64,000 bases of DNA, taken from positions 186,001 through 250,000 of the forward strand of contig NZ_JAJPRF010000005.1 of NCBI RefSeq assembly GCF_021206925.1, read 5' to 3'. This document shows positions 27,491 to 36,082 of the stretch, piece by piece; position 1 is the stretch's first letter; the number at the start of each line of letters is the position of its first letter. This DNA is from Rhodoflexus caldus (GTDB lineage Bacteria > Bacteroidota > Bacteroidia > Cytophagales > Thermoflexibacteraceae). The notes beneath the pieces were generated by a model. That model searched no databases, had not been told where the DNA came from, and saw only the letters and a list, made by a program, of their open reading frames with translations. The translations under genes were made by a program, and so were the position numbers.

Positions 27491-27867
27491 GCAAGCGTTC
27501 AGTTTAGCCGATTCAATCTTACAAAGCAGGTCTATAAAAAGCAAACTATTTGCGCCTACGTTCAAATAACCCCTCCAAGTAGTTTCCCCGATGGAAAATC
27601 AAGCATAGACAATAACCCTTTTTCGTAGAAGCGCACATCTTGCTGCCGGTTAGTATTAGACTTATACAAGAGAGCAAGGGTTTTACGAAAAGTGATTGTG
27701 TAAATATTTGAAAAACAAGCATTTAAACCTGACATGTCTTGAAAATCTGTCAGTTTTGTGTACTTGGATAGTTTTCAGAGGATTTGCAGGATTTACAGAT
27801 GTCTGAAAAAAGAAAAGCCCTACCAATTGGCAGGGCTTTTTATCTATGAAAGAAAGATTAGTTAGTC
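27491..27867. other. Intergenic region between the amylase and tuf
   Basis: About 375 bases without a gene. It contains the tuf terminator (27806-27840), and a degenerate CTGACA...TGTCAG hairpin (27729-27753) related to the GACAGG hairpin family. It also has two overlapping inverted-repeat arms, AACCCTT/AAGGGTT (27614-27683) with TTTTCGTA/TACGAAAA. No small open reading frame with credible features was seen. Confidence 0.5.
27806..27840 (-). terminator. Rho-independent terminator of tuf
   Basis: AAAAGCCCT (27813-27821) pairs with AGGGCTTTT (27832-27840), followed on the minus strand by a T-rich tract. It lies 28 bp past the tuf stop. Confidence 0.88.
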
Positions 27868-29055
27868 TTAGTTGATGATTTCAGTTACCTGACCTGCACC
27901 TACTGTACGACCACCTTCGCGGATAGCGAAACGCAGACCTTTCTCCATCGCTACTTCTTTCTGCAATGTTACAGTGATAGTGATGTTATCACCGGGCATA
28001 ACCATTTCAACGCCTTCAGGCAGAGAGATAGTACCTGTAACGTCAGTTGTACGGAAGTAGAACTGAGGGTTGTAGCCTTTAAAGAATGGTGTATGGCGGC
28101 CACCTTCTTCTTTAGACAGAACGTAAACTTCTGCTTTGAATTCGGTGTGAGGCTTCACAGAACCGGGCTTACAGATAACCATACCACGGCGGATAGCGTC
28201 TTTGTCAATACCGCGCAGCAGCAGACCTACGTTATCACCTGCTTCGCCGCGGTCTAACAGTTTGCGGAACATTTCCACACCTGTTACAGTTGATTTCAGA
28301 CCTTGAGCACCCATACCGATGATATCTACTGCATCACCTACGTTTACTACACCGCGCTCGATACGGCCTGTAGCTACAGTACCACGACCGGTGATAGAGA
28401 ACACGTCTTCAACAGGCATCAGGAATGGCTGATCAATCAGACGCTCAGGCAGAGGAATATAGTTATCAACCGCATCCATCAATTGCTCAACAGTAGCAAC
28501 CCACTTAGGTTCACCGTTCAGAGCACCCAGTGCAGAACCACGAATTACAGGGATTTCGTCGCCGGGGAATTCGTAGAAGCTCAAAAGCTCGCGGATTTCC
28601 ATTTCAACCAAATCCAACAGTTCAGGGTCGTCCACCATGTCAACTTTATTCATAAACACCACCAGCGCAGGTACACCTACCTGACGAGCCAGCAGGATGT
28701 GCTCACGAGTTTGAGGCATTGGACCGTCAGTAGCAGCTACTACGATGATAGCACCGTCCATTTGGGCAGCACCGGTAACCATGTTTTTCACATAATCGGC
28801 GTGACCAGGGCAGTCTACGTGAGCGTAGTGACGCTTTTCAGTTTGATATTCTACGTGAGCGGTGTTGATAGTGATACCACGTTCTCTTTCTTCGGGAGCG
28901 TTGTCAATTGAAGAAAAGTCACGCTTTTCAGCAAGACCTTTTTCAGAGAGAACTTTGGTGATAGCAGCGGTAAGTGTAGTTTTACCGTGGTCAACGTGTC
29001 CGATTGTACCTACGTTTACGTGAGGTTTGGAGCGGTCAAACGTCTCTTTAGCCAT
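27868..29055 (-). CDS. tuf: Elongation factor Tu
   Basis: A 395-residue GTPase with [14 protein letters not shown] (G1), DCPGHADYV (G3), NKVDMVDD (G4) and domains II and III of EF-Tu ([25 protein letters not shown]). It delivers aminoacyl-tRNA to the ribosome. It is the last gene of an operon with tRNA-Tyr, tRNA-Gly and tRNA-Thr, and ends at a strong terminator. Confidence 0.98.
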   Translation of the reverse strand: MAKETFDRSKPHVNVGTIGHVDHGKTTLTAAITKVLSEKGLAEKRDFSSIDNAPEERERGITINTAHVEYQTEKRHYAHVDCPGHADYVKNMVTGAAQMDGAIIVVAATDGPMPQTREHILLARQVGVPALVVFMNKVDMVDDPELLDLVEMEIRELLSFYEFPGDEIPVIRGSALGALNGEPKWVATVEQLMDAVDNYIPLPERLIDQPFLMPVEDVFSITGRGTVATGRIERGVVNVGDAVDIIGMGAQGLKSTVTGVEMFRKLLDRGEAGDNVGLLLRGIDKDAIRRGMVICKPGSVKPHTEFKAEVYVLSKEEGGRHTPFFKGYNPQFYFRTTDVTGTISLPEGVEMVMPGDNITITVTLQKEVAMEKGLRFAIREGGRTVGAGQVTEIIN

Positions 29056-29100
29056 TTTGATAATTAGTTAAAACGATGTTATAAAATTTTTGATGTATTG

Positions 29101-29172
29101 AGCCGTTGAGCAGAATTGAACTGCCGACCTCTTCATTACCAATGAAGTGCTCTACCCCTGAGCTACAACGGC
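29101..29172 (-). tRNA. tRNA-Thr (anticodon GGT)
   Basis: A 72-nt cloverleaf: acceptor GCCGTTG pairs with CAACGGC, the anticodon stem CTTCA/TGAAG encloses TTGGTAA with anticodon GGT, and the T-arm is GCAG-TTCAATT-CTGC. It reads ACC/ACT threonine codons and lies 45 bases before tuf. Confidence 0.96.
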
Positions 29173-29198
29173 TTGTTCAAAAGTCGTAGTAAAATAAG

Positions 29199-29271
29199 AG
29201 CGGGAGACGAGGCTCGAACCCGCGACCTACAGCTTGGAAGGCTGTCGCTCTACCAACTGAGCTACTCCCGC
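29199..29271 (-). tRNA. tRNA-Gly (anticodon TCC)
   Basis: A 73-nt cloverleaf: acceptor GCGGGAG pairs with CTCCCGC, the anticodon stem ACAGC/GCTGT encloses CTTCCAA with anticodon TCC, and a canonical GGTTCGAGCC T-loop is present. It serves GGA/GGG codons. Confidence 0.96.
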
Positions 29272-29290
29272 ATATAAGAAGTAAAACAAG

Positions 29291-29373
29291 TGGGGAGAGA
29301 AGGATTCGAACCTTCGAAGTCGTAAGACAACGGATTTACAGTCCGTCCCATTTGGCCGCTCTGGAATCTCCCC
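29291..29373 (-). tRNA. tRNA-Tyr (anticodon GTA)
   Basis: An 83-nt class II tRNA with the long variable arm expected for tyrosine: acceptor GGGGAGA pairs with TCTCCCC, discriminator A, and the anticodon loop CTGTAAA gives GTA. It is the first gene of the tRNA-tuf operon. Confidence 0.96.
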
Positions 29374-29424
29374 AAGAGTATTATTTCCTCAATGTACTAC
29401 CGACTTCAATTCTGAAATGGTGCG

Positions 29425-29454
29425 CAAAGTTATGTGCTTTCTCTATTTCCGCAA
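29425..29454 (-). promoter_or_regulatory. Promoter of the tRNA-Tyr/Gly/Thr-tuf operon
   Basis: On the minus strand TTG (29452-29454) is followed, after exactly 19 bp, by TAACTTTG (29425-29432), a complete match to the Bacteroidota promoter consensus. It lies about 50 bp ahead of tRNA-Tyr. Confidence 0.85.
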
Positions 29455-29460
29455 AGGTTT

Positions 29461-29497
29461 GCAAAAAAAAAGTTGAGACTTTTTGTGCCTCAACTTT
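29461..29497 (-). terminator. Terminator of the efflux adaptor gene
   Basis: AAAGTTGAG (29469-29477) pairs with CTCAACTTT (29489-29497); on the minus strand the stem is followed by a run of nine T. It separates the adaptor gene from the tRNA-tuf promoter that begins a few bases later. Confidence 0.82.
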
Positions 29498-29564
29498 CAA
29501 ATATTTTCCAAGTGGCAATTATCTTTTTGATTTTCAACAACTTACAAAAAATACCGACTAGCTT

Positions 29565-30743
29565 TTATTTCTGCTTTTCTTTGGCATCAGGCACTTTCAG
29601 CTTGTCGTTTTTGCCAATACCGCTCAAAATCTCGATGTTGATGCCGTCGGAAAGGCCTGTTTTTACCAAACGTTTCTCAAATTGCTGATTGGCTTTTTCT
29701 ACTTCTACGAATACGCTGTCCTTTTTGCCGAACTGCAAGGTGCTCTCTTTGATGGCCAATACCTGACGGCGAGTATCGAGCACGATGTCTGCATTGGCAC
29801 TGTATCCCGCTCGGATGTAGTCGCCGGGCTCGAGCAGTACTTTGGCGCGAATATCAAATTTTACCGCACCTTCCTCGGTTTTTCCCTTGGGGGCGATGTA
29901 CTCTAATTCTGCTTTAAACGTTTTGTCGGGGATAGCGCCAATGGTCAGGTTGAGGGGCATACCCACCTTAATTTTGCCTACTTCCGACTCATCTATTTTG
30001 CCTTCAAAAATGAGGCTGTTCATGTCTGCAACAATAGCTACCGTAGTGCCTTCGTTAAAATTGTTGCGCTCAATAACCGAAGAGCCGGCTTTTACGGGAA
30101 CATCCAGCACGGTGCCGTCGAGTGTAGAATAGACTTCGTTGGAAATACGTCCGGAGTTTTGCAGCACATTCTGGCGGATAATGTCCAAATCGCGCTCGGC
30201 GGCGGCAAGTGCTTCTTTGCGAATGTTGTAATCTAATTGCAACCGCGTGAGTTCCTGTTGAGAAATGGCTTTTTGAGCAAACAGTTTTTCGCCGCGTTCT
30301 TTCTCTATGCGGGCAGTTTCAAAGTTGGCACGCGCCGTTTCTAACTGATTTTCGGCGTTATTAATGGTGCGCAGGTCGCTGTTTTTACCTGCCAAGTTTT
30401 GCACTACGCGTACTTTGGCTATCAGTTGCCCTGCTTTAACCTGCTGCCCTGCCTCTACGTAAACGGCTTCTACCACGCCCGATACCTGAGGCTTAATTTG
30501 CACTTCGCGTCGCGGGATGATAGCACCTGTGGCTACTGTTTTTTTGACGATATCGGTAATAAAGGGCGTTTCGGTTTTGTAAATAACGGTTGGCGTTTTA
30601 GAGCGCTGTACAAAATAGTATCCCAACCATACTGTGCCGGCAACAAAGCCGAGTATCAGCAATCCGATAAAAATTTTCTTCACGAGAGCGGCGATGTTAA
30701 ATCTTTTGGGTTCTTCTAACGTCATGGTGGAAGGCATGCTCAT
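29565..30743 (-). CDS. HlyD/RND-type periplasmic efflux adaptor subunit
   Basis: A 392-residue membrane-fusion protein: an N-terminal membrane helix (IFIGLLILGFVAGTVWLGYYFV); a lipoyl-like domain (VVEAVYVEAGQQVKAGQLIAKV); a long alpha-helical hairpin (residues ~120-190); then beta-barrel segments (GTVLDVPVKAGSSV, LNLTIGAIPDKTF). It resembles MacA-type adaptors that link an inner-membrane pump to an outer-membrane channel, but no pump gene is adjacent. A TACCTTTG -7 box is 15 bases before ATG 30743, so a slightly later ATG (30737 or 30725) is also possible. Confidence 0.85.
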   Translation of the reverse strand: MSMPSTMTLEEPKRFNIAALVKKIFIGLLILGFVAGTVWLGYYFVQRSKTPTVIYKTETPFITDIVKKTVATGAIIPRREVQIKPQVSGVVEAVYVEAGQQVKAGQLIAKVRVVQNLAGKNSDLRTINNAENQLETARANFETARIEKERGEKLFAQKAISQQELTRLQLDYNIRKEALAAAERDLDIIRQNVLQNSGRISNEVYSTLDGTVLDVPVKAGSSVIERNNFNEGTTVAIVADMNSLIFEGKIDESEVGKIKVGMPLNLTIGAIPDKTFKAELEYIAPKGKTEEGAVKFDIRAKVLLEPGDYIRAGYSANADIVLDTRRQVLAIKESTLQFGKKDSVFVEVEKANQQFEKRLVKTGLSDGINIEILSGIGKNDKLKVPDAKEKQK

Positions 30744-30758
30744 AAGCGTATTGGTTTT

Positions 30759-30766
30759 CAAAGGTA
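30759..30766 (-). promoter_or_regulatory. -7 box of the efflux adaptor gene
   Basis: TACCTTTG on the minus strand is a perfect TAnnTTTG match. No TTG at the expected distance was seen. Its closeness to the chosen ATG implies a very short leader. Confidence 0.4.
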
Positions 30767-30904
30767 AATGATGCAAATGAATGTGATAAAGTTGCACCTA
30801 CCTTCACCAATAGCATACCTTGTTTTGTAAATTACTGATTAACAATATTTTGCGTTTAAGCAACCGTTGCAAACTGTTCGTTAGTGAACAGCGTGGCGTT
30901 CAAC

Positions 30905-31654
30905 TTAGTACATGTGCTGCCCGCCATTGATGGCGTAGTTGGCACCGGTGATAAAACTACTGTTAGGCGATGCCAAGAAGGATACCAAAGCGGCAATTTC
31001 ATCGGTTCCGCCAAACCTTCCTACGGGGATTTCGGGGAGAATGCGCTTGTTGCGCACCTCTTCGGGAATTGCCAGCACCATATCGGTGGCGATGTAGCCC
31101 GGAGAGATGGTGTTTACCGTAATGCCTTTGCGCGCTACTTCCAGCGCAAGGGTTTTGGTGAGCCCATGGATGCCGGCCTTTGCTGCCGCATAATTAACTT
31201 CGCCAAACTGCCCTTTCTGCGCACTGATGGACGATATATTGATGATTCGCCCGTAACCGCGCTCTATCATGGGGTTAATCACATGGCGGCAGCAGTTAAA
31301 AACGCCGTATAAATTAACCTTGATGACCGCATCCCAGCGTTCAAATGTCATTTTGCGAAACTGACCGTCTTGCGTCAGGCCTGCACAATTGACAAGGACA
31401 TCTATGCCGCCCACTTCCTGCTCAATAGCTTGTATCATTTTGCCCACGCCCTCAAAGTCTGCCACATCTGCTTGGTACATATCGAACTGCAAACCGCTTT
31501 CCTGCATCTGCAAACGCCATTTTTCGGCTTTTTCCCATGTTTTGTAGGTAGCTACCACGCGGTAACCATCGGCAGCCAGTTGTTTGCAAATAGCAGTACC
31601 AAGCCCTCCGGTAGCACCGGTAACAAGGGCAACGTATCGGTTATGGGCATCCAT
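30905..31654 (-). CDS. phaB: Acetoacetyl-CoA reductase-like short-chain dehydrogenase
   Basis: A 249-residue SDR: VTGATGGLGTAICKQL binds NADP(H), and NISSISAQKGQFGEVNYAAAKAG carries the catalytic Ser-Tyr-Lys. It ends NGGQHMY, a tail characteristic of PhaB acetoacetyl-CoA reductases rather than FabG (which usually lacks it). PhaB makes 3-hydroxybutyryl-CoA for polyhydroxybutyrate, but no phaC or phaA is in the window, so a FabG-like role remains possible. It is divergent from the glycogen synthase gene. Confidence 0.8.
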   Translation of the reverse strand: MDAHNRYVALVTGATGGLGTAICKQLAADGYRVVATYKTWEKAEKWRLQMQESGLQFDMYQADVADFEGVGKMIQAIEQEVGGIDVLVNCAGLTQDGQFRKMTFERWDAVIKVNLYGVFNCCRHVINPMIERGYGRIINISSISAQKGQFGEVNYAAAKAGIHGLTKTLALEVARKGITVNTISPGYIATDMVLAIPEEVRNKRILPEIPVGRFGGTDEIAALVSFLASPNSSFITGANYAINGGQHMY

Positions 31655-31687
31655 AGCACAAGTCAGGTTGATTTTTTTTCAGGGTTT

Positions 31688-31695
31688 CAAAATTA
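31688..31695 (-). promoter_or_regulatory. -7 box of the phaB-like gene
   Basis: TAATTTTG on the minus strand, 33 bases before the start codon, matches TAnnTTTG. No TTG at the right distance was seen. Confidence 0.4.
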
Positions 31696-31761
31696 AGCGG
31701 ATTGTACTAAAAGTAAATTTTTTGTTTAATTTGAACGCGGCGAATTTATCCTCAAAAACTC

Positions 31762-33564
31762 ATGAATCAGGATTCCCCTTTGTTGATAGAAACCGCTTGG
31801 GAGGTTTGCAATCAGGTAGGCGGTATTTATACGGTTATCAGAACTAAAATTCCGGCCGCAGTGGCTGCATGGAAAGAAAACTACTGCTGTTTAGGGCCTT
31901 ATATACATCCGAACGTGCAGGCAGAATTTGAACCTGCCGATTCGGGAGATTATGACAATCCGATAGGCAGAGCCGTACAAAAAATGCGCGAGTCGGGTTT
32001 TGAGGTGCATTATGGGTATTGGTTAGTAACGGGCAAACCCCGAGTAGTGCTTTTCAATCCGTACAGCGTCTATCATCGGCTGGGGGACATTAAATACGAA
32101 CTGTGGGAGCACCACAAAATAGGTACACCCGACAACGTAGAACTGATTAATCAGGTAGTTGCCTTTGGCTACATGGTGAAAGAATTTTTTATTCGCCTTG
32201 CCGATGGGCAAAACACCAAGCAAAAAATTATCGGACATTTCCATGAATGGATGGCAGGCACGCCCATTCCCGAAATTCGCTACCTGAATCTGCCTGTTAC
32301 GATGGTGTTTACCACACATGCCACACTGCTGGGGCGCTACTTGGCAATGAATGACCCCGATTTCTACAACCACCTGCCCTTCCTGAACTGGGCACACGAA
32401 GCGCGGCATTTCAATATTGAACCTTCGGTAGCCATGGAGCGGGCAGCAGCACACGGCGCACAGGTATTCAATACAGTAAGCGATGTTACGGGCGAGGAGT
32501 GCATTCACTTGCTGGGGCGCAAACCCGACAATGTAGTGCCCAACGGATTGAACATTGAGCGGTTTGTAGCCCTGCATGAGTTCCAAAATTTGCACTTGGA
32601 ATATAAAAAGCAGATTCATCGCTTTGTGATGGGGCATTTTTTCCACAACTACAAGTTTGATTTGGACAAAACGCTGTATTTCTTCACCTCGGGGCGCTAT
32701 GAGTACCGCAACAAAGGGTTTGACCTGACACTGGAAGCACTTGCCCGCCTCAACGGGCTGATGCGCCTGTATGATATAGACGTTACGGTGGTCATGTTTT
32801 TTGTTACCAAACGTCCGTTTACAAGCATCAACCCCTTTGCACTGCATACCCGCGCCATGCTGGAAGAAATCCGCCAGACCTGTAAATCCATCACCGAACA
32901 GATTGGCGAGCGGATGTTTAACGAAGTGGCAGGCGGCATCTCCCCCAAACTGCCACCTTTGGAAACGTTCGTAGATGATTACTGGCGGCTGCGATTGCGC
33001 CGTACCGTGCAAAGTTGGCGCAGTAAAACCTTGCCGATGGTAGTTACCCACAACCTTGTGGACGACCAAAAAGACGAAATCCTGAACTTCCTTCGCGTTT
33101 CGCAATTGGTTAATCATCCTTACGATAAGGTTAAAATTGTTTACCATCCTGATTTTATTTCGCCCGCGAGCCCATTGTTCGGCATGGAATACAACCAATT
33201 TGTGCGCGGTTGCCACTTGGGTATTTTCCCAAGCTACTACGAGCCTTGGGGATATACACCGTTGGAATGTATGGCAAGCGGTGTGCCTTCGGTAACAAGC
33301 GACCTTTCGGGCTTCGGCGACTATGCCATGAAAAACCTCCGCGATTACGAAGAGAAAGGTGTTTACATTATCAATCGTTACAATCGCTCGTTCAACGATT
33401 CGGCCAATCAGTTGGCAGAGCAGATGTTCCGCTTTGTGCAAATGAGCCGCCGCGACCGCATTTCGCAGCGCAATAAGGTAGAAGCTGCTTCCGTGGACTT
33501 TGACTGGAGCCGCCTCTACCGCCATTATCAGGAATCTTATCAGATGGCGCTGGAGCGGTTTTAA
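31762..33564 (+). CDS. Eukaryote-type (GT3) glycogen synthase
   Basis: A 600-residue enzyme opening with LLIETAWEVCNQVGGIYTVI, the UDP-glucose-binding motif of GT3 glycogen synthases. It continues with HFHEWMAGTPIPEIR, FTTHATLLGRYLA, NTVSDVTGEECIHLLGRKPDNVVPNGLN, and the C-terminal donor site SYYEPWGYTPLECMASGVPSVTSDLSGFG. GT3 is the animal and yeast type; bacterial GT5 enzymes look different. It should extend glycogen chains from UDP-glucose. The regulatory N- and C-terminal arginine/phosphorylation regions of eukaryotic enzymes are absent. Confidence 0.92.
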   Translation: MNQDSPLLIETAWEVCNQVGGIYTVIRTKIPAAVAAWKENYCCLGPYIHPNVQAEFEPADSGDYDNPIGRAVQKMRESGFEVHYGYWLVTGKPRVVLFNPYSVYHRLGDIKYELWEHHKIGTPDNVELINQVVAFGYMVKEFFIRLADGQNTKQKIIGHFHEWMAGTPIPEIRYLNLPVTMVFTTHATLLGRYLAMNDPDFYNHLPFLNWAHEARHFNIEPSVAMERAAAHGAQVFNTVSDVTGEECIHLLGRKPDNVVPNGLNIERFVALHEFQNLHLEYKKQIHRFVMGHFFHNYKFDLDKTLYFFTSGRYEYRNKGFDLTLEALARLNGLMRLYDIDVTVVMFFVTKRPFTSINPFALHTRAMLEEIRQTCKSITEQIGERMFNEVAGGISPKLPPLETFVDDYWRLRLRRTVQSWRSKTLPMVVTHNLVDDQKDEILNFLRVSQLVNHPYDKVKIVYHPDFISPASPLFGMEYNQFVRGCHLGIFPSYYEPWGYTPLECMASGVPSVTSDLSGFGDYAMKNLRDYEEKGVYIINRYNRSFNDSANQLAEQMFRFVQMSRRDRISQRNKVEAASVDFDWSRLYRHYQESYQMALERF

Positions 33565-33713
33565 GTATCAAACAAAAGCCGCCGCGAAGTAACGCAATGC
33601 CTACCGGTAAGTTTTGCAGATTGCTCGCTATTTAACATCGAGCAACCACCTTTGACGCTTTTAGGCTTTTTACGCAGCGGAGTTATGATACAGCTCAAAA
33701 AAAGCACAGAGCC

Positions 33714-34160
33714 ATGGATAAAGTAGAAACACAACTTTTTCAGGAAATAAGCCTGATTATAGAGGAGAGTAAAAATGCAGTAGCCGTATCTGTAAATGCA
33801 GAAATGACTATGCGAAATTGGCGTGTGGGAAAACTCGTCAAGCAAACAATTTTACAAGGCGAAAGAAGCGAATATGGCAAACAGTTAATTAAGAATATCG
33901 CACAGCAACTTTCTTTGAGGTTTGGCAATACATGGAATGACAAAATGCTTTGGCATTGCAGCAAGTTCTTTTCTTCCTTCCCCGATGAGCAAATTGTCGC
34001 CGCACTGCGGAGAGAATTAACATGGACGCATCTCAAAAATATTGCTTACATAGATGATCCACTCAAACGCGAGTTCTATCTGGAAATGTGCAAGTTAGAA
34101 CGATGGAGTACGCGAGCCTTACAAGAACACATCAAATCAATGCTCTATGTAAGCAGGTGA
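33714..34160 (+). pseudogene. Truncated DUF1016/YhcG-like gene
   Basis: A 148-residue open frame whose whole length matches the N-terminal DUF1016 domain: NWRVGKLVKQTILQGERSEYGKQLI, WNDKMLWHCSKFFSSFPDEQIVAALRRELTWTHLKNIAYIDDPLKREFY, and WSTRALQEHIKSMLY. Complete family members are about 340 residues and continue into a PD-(D/E)XK nuclease half; here the frame stops with ...LYVSR just where that half should begin, and no nuclease motif follows. It is therefore called a remnant. Such genes belong to mobile, defence-associated sequence, and a fold-back element lies directly downstream. Confidence 0.75.
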
Positions 34161-34183
34161 GCAGATTAATGCGTTCTTTTTTA

Positions 34184-34292
34184 TTTTACCGAAGAGTGCG
34201 CAAAGGTTTAACCGCAATGTATACAAAGAAAAGACTCATCATAAAAACACTCAGTGCTCTTCGCGTAATACTCAGCGGGCTTTGCGGTAAAT
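34184..34292. repeat. Fold-back element, copy A
   Basis: TTTACCG (34185-34191) is inverted as CGGTAAA at 34285-34291, with further imperfect pairing inwards (CGC/GCG; GTAT/ATAC). The left arm, TTTTACCGaaGaGTgCGCAAAGG, resembles the left arm of copy B at 51606. The element ends inside the -7 box used by tpiA. Bases are written so that lower case marks mismatches with copy B. Confidence 0.5.
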
Positions 34293-34295
34293 TTG
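34288..34295 (+). promoter_or_regulatory. -7 box upstream of tpiA
   Basis: TAAATTTG matches TAnnTTTG, 77 bases before the tpiA ATG, and lies on the right edge of fold-back element A. No TTG at the usual distance. Confidence 0.4.
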
Positions 34296-34371
34296 AAAGG
34301 CCGTTTTAACTTGCTCACTAATACAAAACAATCAATCCAATCATTAACAACCCATCTGAAAAACCTACCCC

Positions 34372-35145
34372 ATGAGAAAAAAAATTGTAGCCGGCAATTG
34401 GAAAATGAACCTCACCCGCGAGCAAGGAACTATTCTGATTTCCGAAGTGGTCAATATGGTGCATGACGAGGTAAACTCCCGCGTACAGGTTGTGCTTTGT
34501 ATGCCTTTCCCCTATTTGGGATTTGCCAAAAAACTTTTCCAATCGCAAGCCAATATTGCGCTGGGAGCACAAAACTGCCACGAAAAACCGGCAGGCGCTT
34601 ACACGGGCGAAGTATCCGCACCAATCCTCCGCTCGTTTGAAGTGGACTACGTGATTTTGGGGCACAGCGAACGCCGCGAATATTTCAAGGAAACCGATGC
34701 GGTGCTGGCCGAAAAAGTGCGGCAAGTGCTGGCCAACGGTATGACACCCATTTTCTGCTGCGGCGAATCGCTGGAATTGCGCCAAAGCGGCGACTATATC
34801 GGGTTTGTCAAGCAGCAACTGACCGACGGGCTGTTCCACCTTTCGGCAGAGGATTTCGGCAAAATAGTGATTGCCTACGAGCCCATTTGGGCGATTGGCA
34901 CGGGGCTTACTGCCAGTGCGGAACAGGCGCAGGAAATGCACGCCGCCCTGCGCGAGCACATTGCAGCGCATTACGGCGCTGCCGTTGCAAGCCATACAAC
35001 GTTGCTCTACGGAGGCAGTTGCAATGCCAAAAATGCCCCCGAACTCTTCGCCTGCCCCGATGTGGACGGCGGACTGATTGGCGGGGCATCGCTCAAATCG
35101 CGCGAGTTTGTCAATATTTGCAAAAGTTTTCCTGCCCAAGGATAA
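34372..35145 (+). CDS. tpiA: Triosephosphate isomerase
   Basis: A 257-residue TIM-barrel enzyme: AGNWKMN with the catalytic Lys, GHSERRE with the catalytic His, AYEPIWAIGTG with the catalytic Glu, and the phosphate-binding YGGSCNAKNAPEL and DGGLIGGASL. It interconverts dihydroxyacetone phosphate and glyceraldehyde 3-phosphate in glycolysis. It is a normal-length monocistronic gene. Confidence 0.97.
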   Translation: MRKKIVAGNWKMNLTREQGTILISEVVNMVHDEVNSRVQVVLCMPFPYLGFAKKLFQSQANIALGAQNCHEKPAGAYTGEVSAPILRSFEVDYVILGHSERREYFKETDAVLAEKVRQVLANGMTPIFCCGESLELRQSGDYIGFVKQQLTDGLFHLSAEDFGKIVIAYEPIWAIGTGLTASAEQAQEMHAALREHIAAHYGAAVASHTTLLYGGSCNAKNAPELFACPDVDGGLIGGASLKSREFVNICKSFPAQG

Positions 35146-35203
35146 TATCGGCGTACGTATTTCGGAGAGTTTGCCGTTGCGCGCCGCCGTTGCATGTCTC
35201 TAA

Positions 35204-35242
35204 CCAAAAAAGCCTGACAGGTATTGACGACCTGTCAGGCTT
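35204..35242 (-). terminator. GACAGG-type hairpin terminator
   Basis: AAGCCTGACAGGT (35210-35222) pairs perfectly with ACCTGTCAGGCTT (35230-35242) across a 7-base loop. The T-run is on the minus strand, suiting the leftward outer-membrane gene, but it also lies 64 bp past tpiA. Confidence 0.8.
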
Positions 35243-35383
35243 AAAATTTAGTTTTGAATATTTTTTACAAGCTACTTGTGTGTTTGTGTAACCGCCGACT
35301 TCATACTGCAAAGTCAAAAAAATACACAAACCTGCATTGTCTGCCTGAAAGTCGCATTTTAAAGAAAAGTTACCGCAAACTGC

Positions 35384-35998
35384 CTAAAAGCTCCAACCGA
35401 TGCTGATATGTGGCAGGGGAACCCATTGCAAGCGGTCGGTACTGCGTGAAAAATGATAAATCATCGGATAAGCGCCTGCTTGCCAAGTAAAACCGCCTTC
35501 AGGCTTGCGGTAGCGATAACCGATGCGCGGCAACAGCAACTGCTCGCGCTTGGGCTGCCATGCCACGTTTTCCTCAATCACACCTGCCGTGGAAGAGGAA
35601 GCAAGTGTGCCCGTCAGCACTTCGGCACGCGAAGCTGAAAAGTGTACCCCAAAATCCAAATGATGGCGATTAGAATTTTTACCCAACACATAGCTGTAAT
35701 CAACACCCGAAGTAAGGGCATGTGTCCATTCATGGCGCACGGTAAACGGCCTGTCTGAACCTTTCACTACGCTTAAACCATAGTGCAGGCTTGCAAATAA
35801 TTTATGTCGGGATGCCTGATAAATCAAACGTTCATAACCAAAACCTGTCATAGAAGTACCCAATAAGCCATTTACACTGACTGAGTTCTTAGCTACGGGT
35901 GTTTCTGATACATTTAATGTGGTTTGTGCAGAGAGAGTGGAAATAATACAAGCAGAAAATGCCAATAAAATTGCAATAGCAAAAATTGATTGCTTCAT
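35384..35998 (-). CDS. Putative outer-membrane protein
   Basis: A 204-residue protein with a signal peptide (SIFAIAILLAFSACIISTLSAQ) and a C-terminus ending in a strand with terminal aromatic residue (HISIGWSF), as in outer-membrane beta barrels; YSYVLGKNSNRHHLDFGVHF is a typical amphipathic strand pair. No characterised family was recognised. Confidence 0.5.
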   Translation of the reverse strand: MKQSIFAIAILLAFSACIISTLSAQTTLNVSETPVAKNSVSVNGLLGTSMTGFGYERLIYQASRHKLFASLHYGLSVVKGSDRPFTVRHEWTHALTSGVDYSYVLGKNSNRHHLDFGVHFSASRAEVLTGTLASSSTAGVIEENVAWQPKREQLLLPRIGYRYRKPEGGFTWQAGAYPMIYHFSRSTDRLQWVPLPHISIGWSF

Positions 35999-36047
35999 TT
36001 TTTAATGATGTTTTGTTCGTAAGATGAGAATGCATTTGATGGTGAAG

Positions 36048-36080
36048 CAAAAATAAGCATACAAATCATAAAAGCTTCAA
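36048..36080 (-). promoter_or_regulatory. Candidate promoter of the 35384-35998 gene
   Basis: TATTTTTG (36048-36055) on the minus strand, with a TTG at 36078-36080, 22 bp upstream; the -7 box is 50 bases before the ATG. Confidence 0.5.
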
Positions 36081-36082
36081 AT

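Noticed and set aside
28303-28911. 202-codon open frame opposite tuf
   Set aside because: tuf is unmistakable and the antisense frame is rich in His/Thr/Tyr with no domain, a known artefact of tuf codon use.
32023-33525. 500-codon open frame on the minus strand opposite the glycogen synthase
   Set aside because: It lies wholly inside a gene with complete family motifs; its composition (many Cys, His and Gln-rich stretches, no domain) is typical of an antisense shadow.
33622-33645. 7-bp hairpin after the glycogen synthase as its terminator
   Set aside because: The stem is short, has no T-run and a loose loop; too weak to call.
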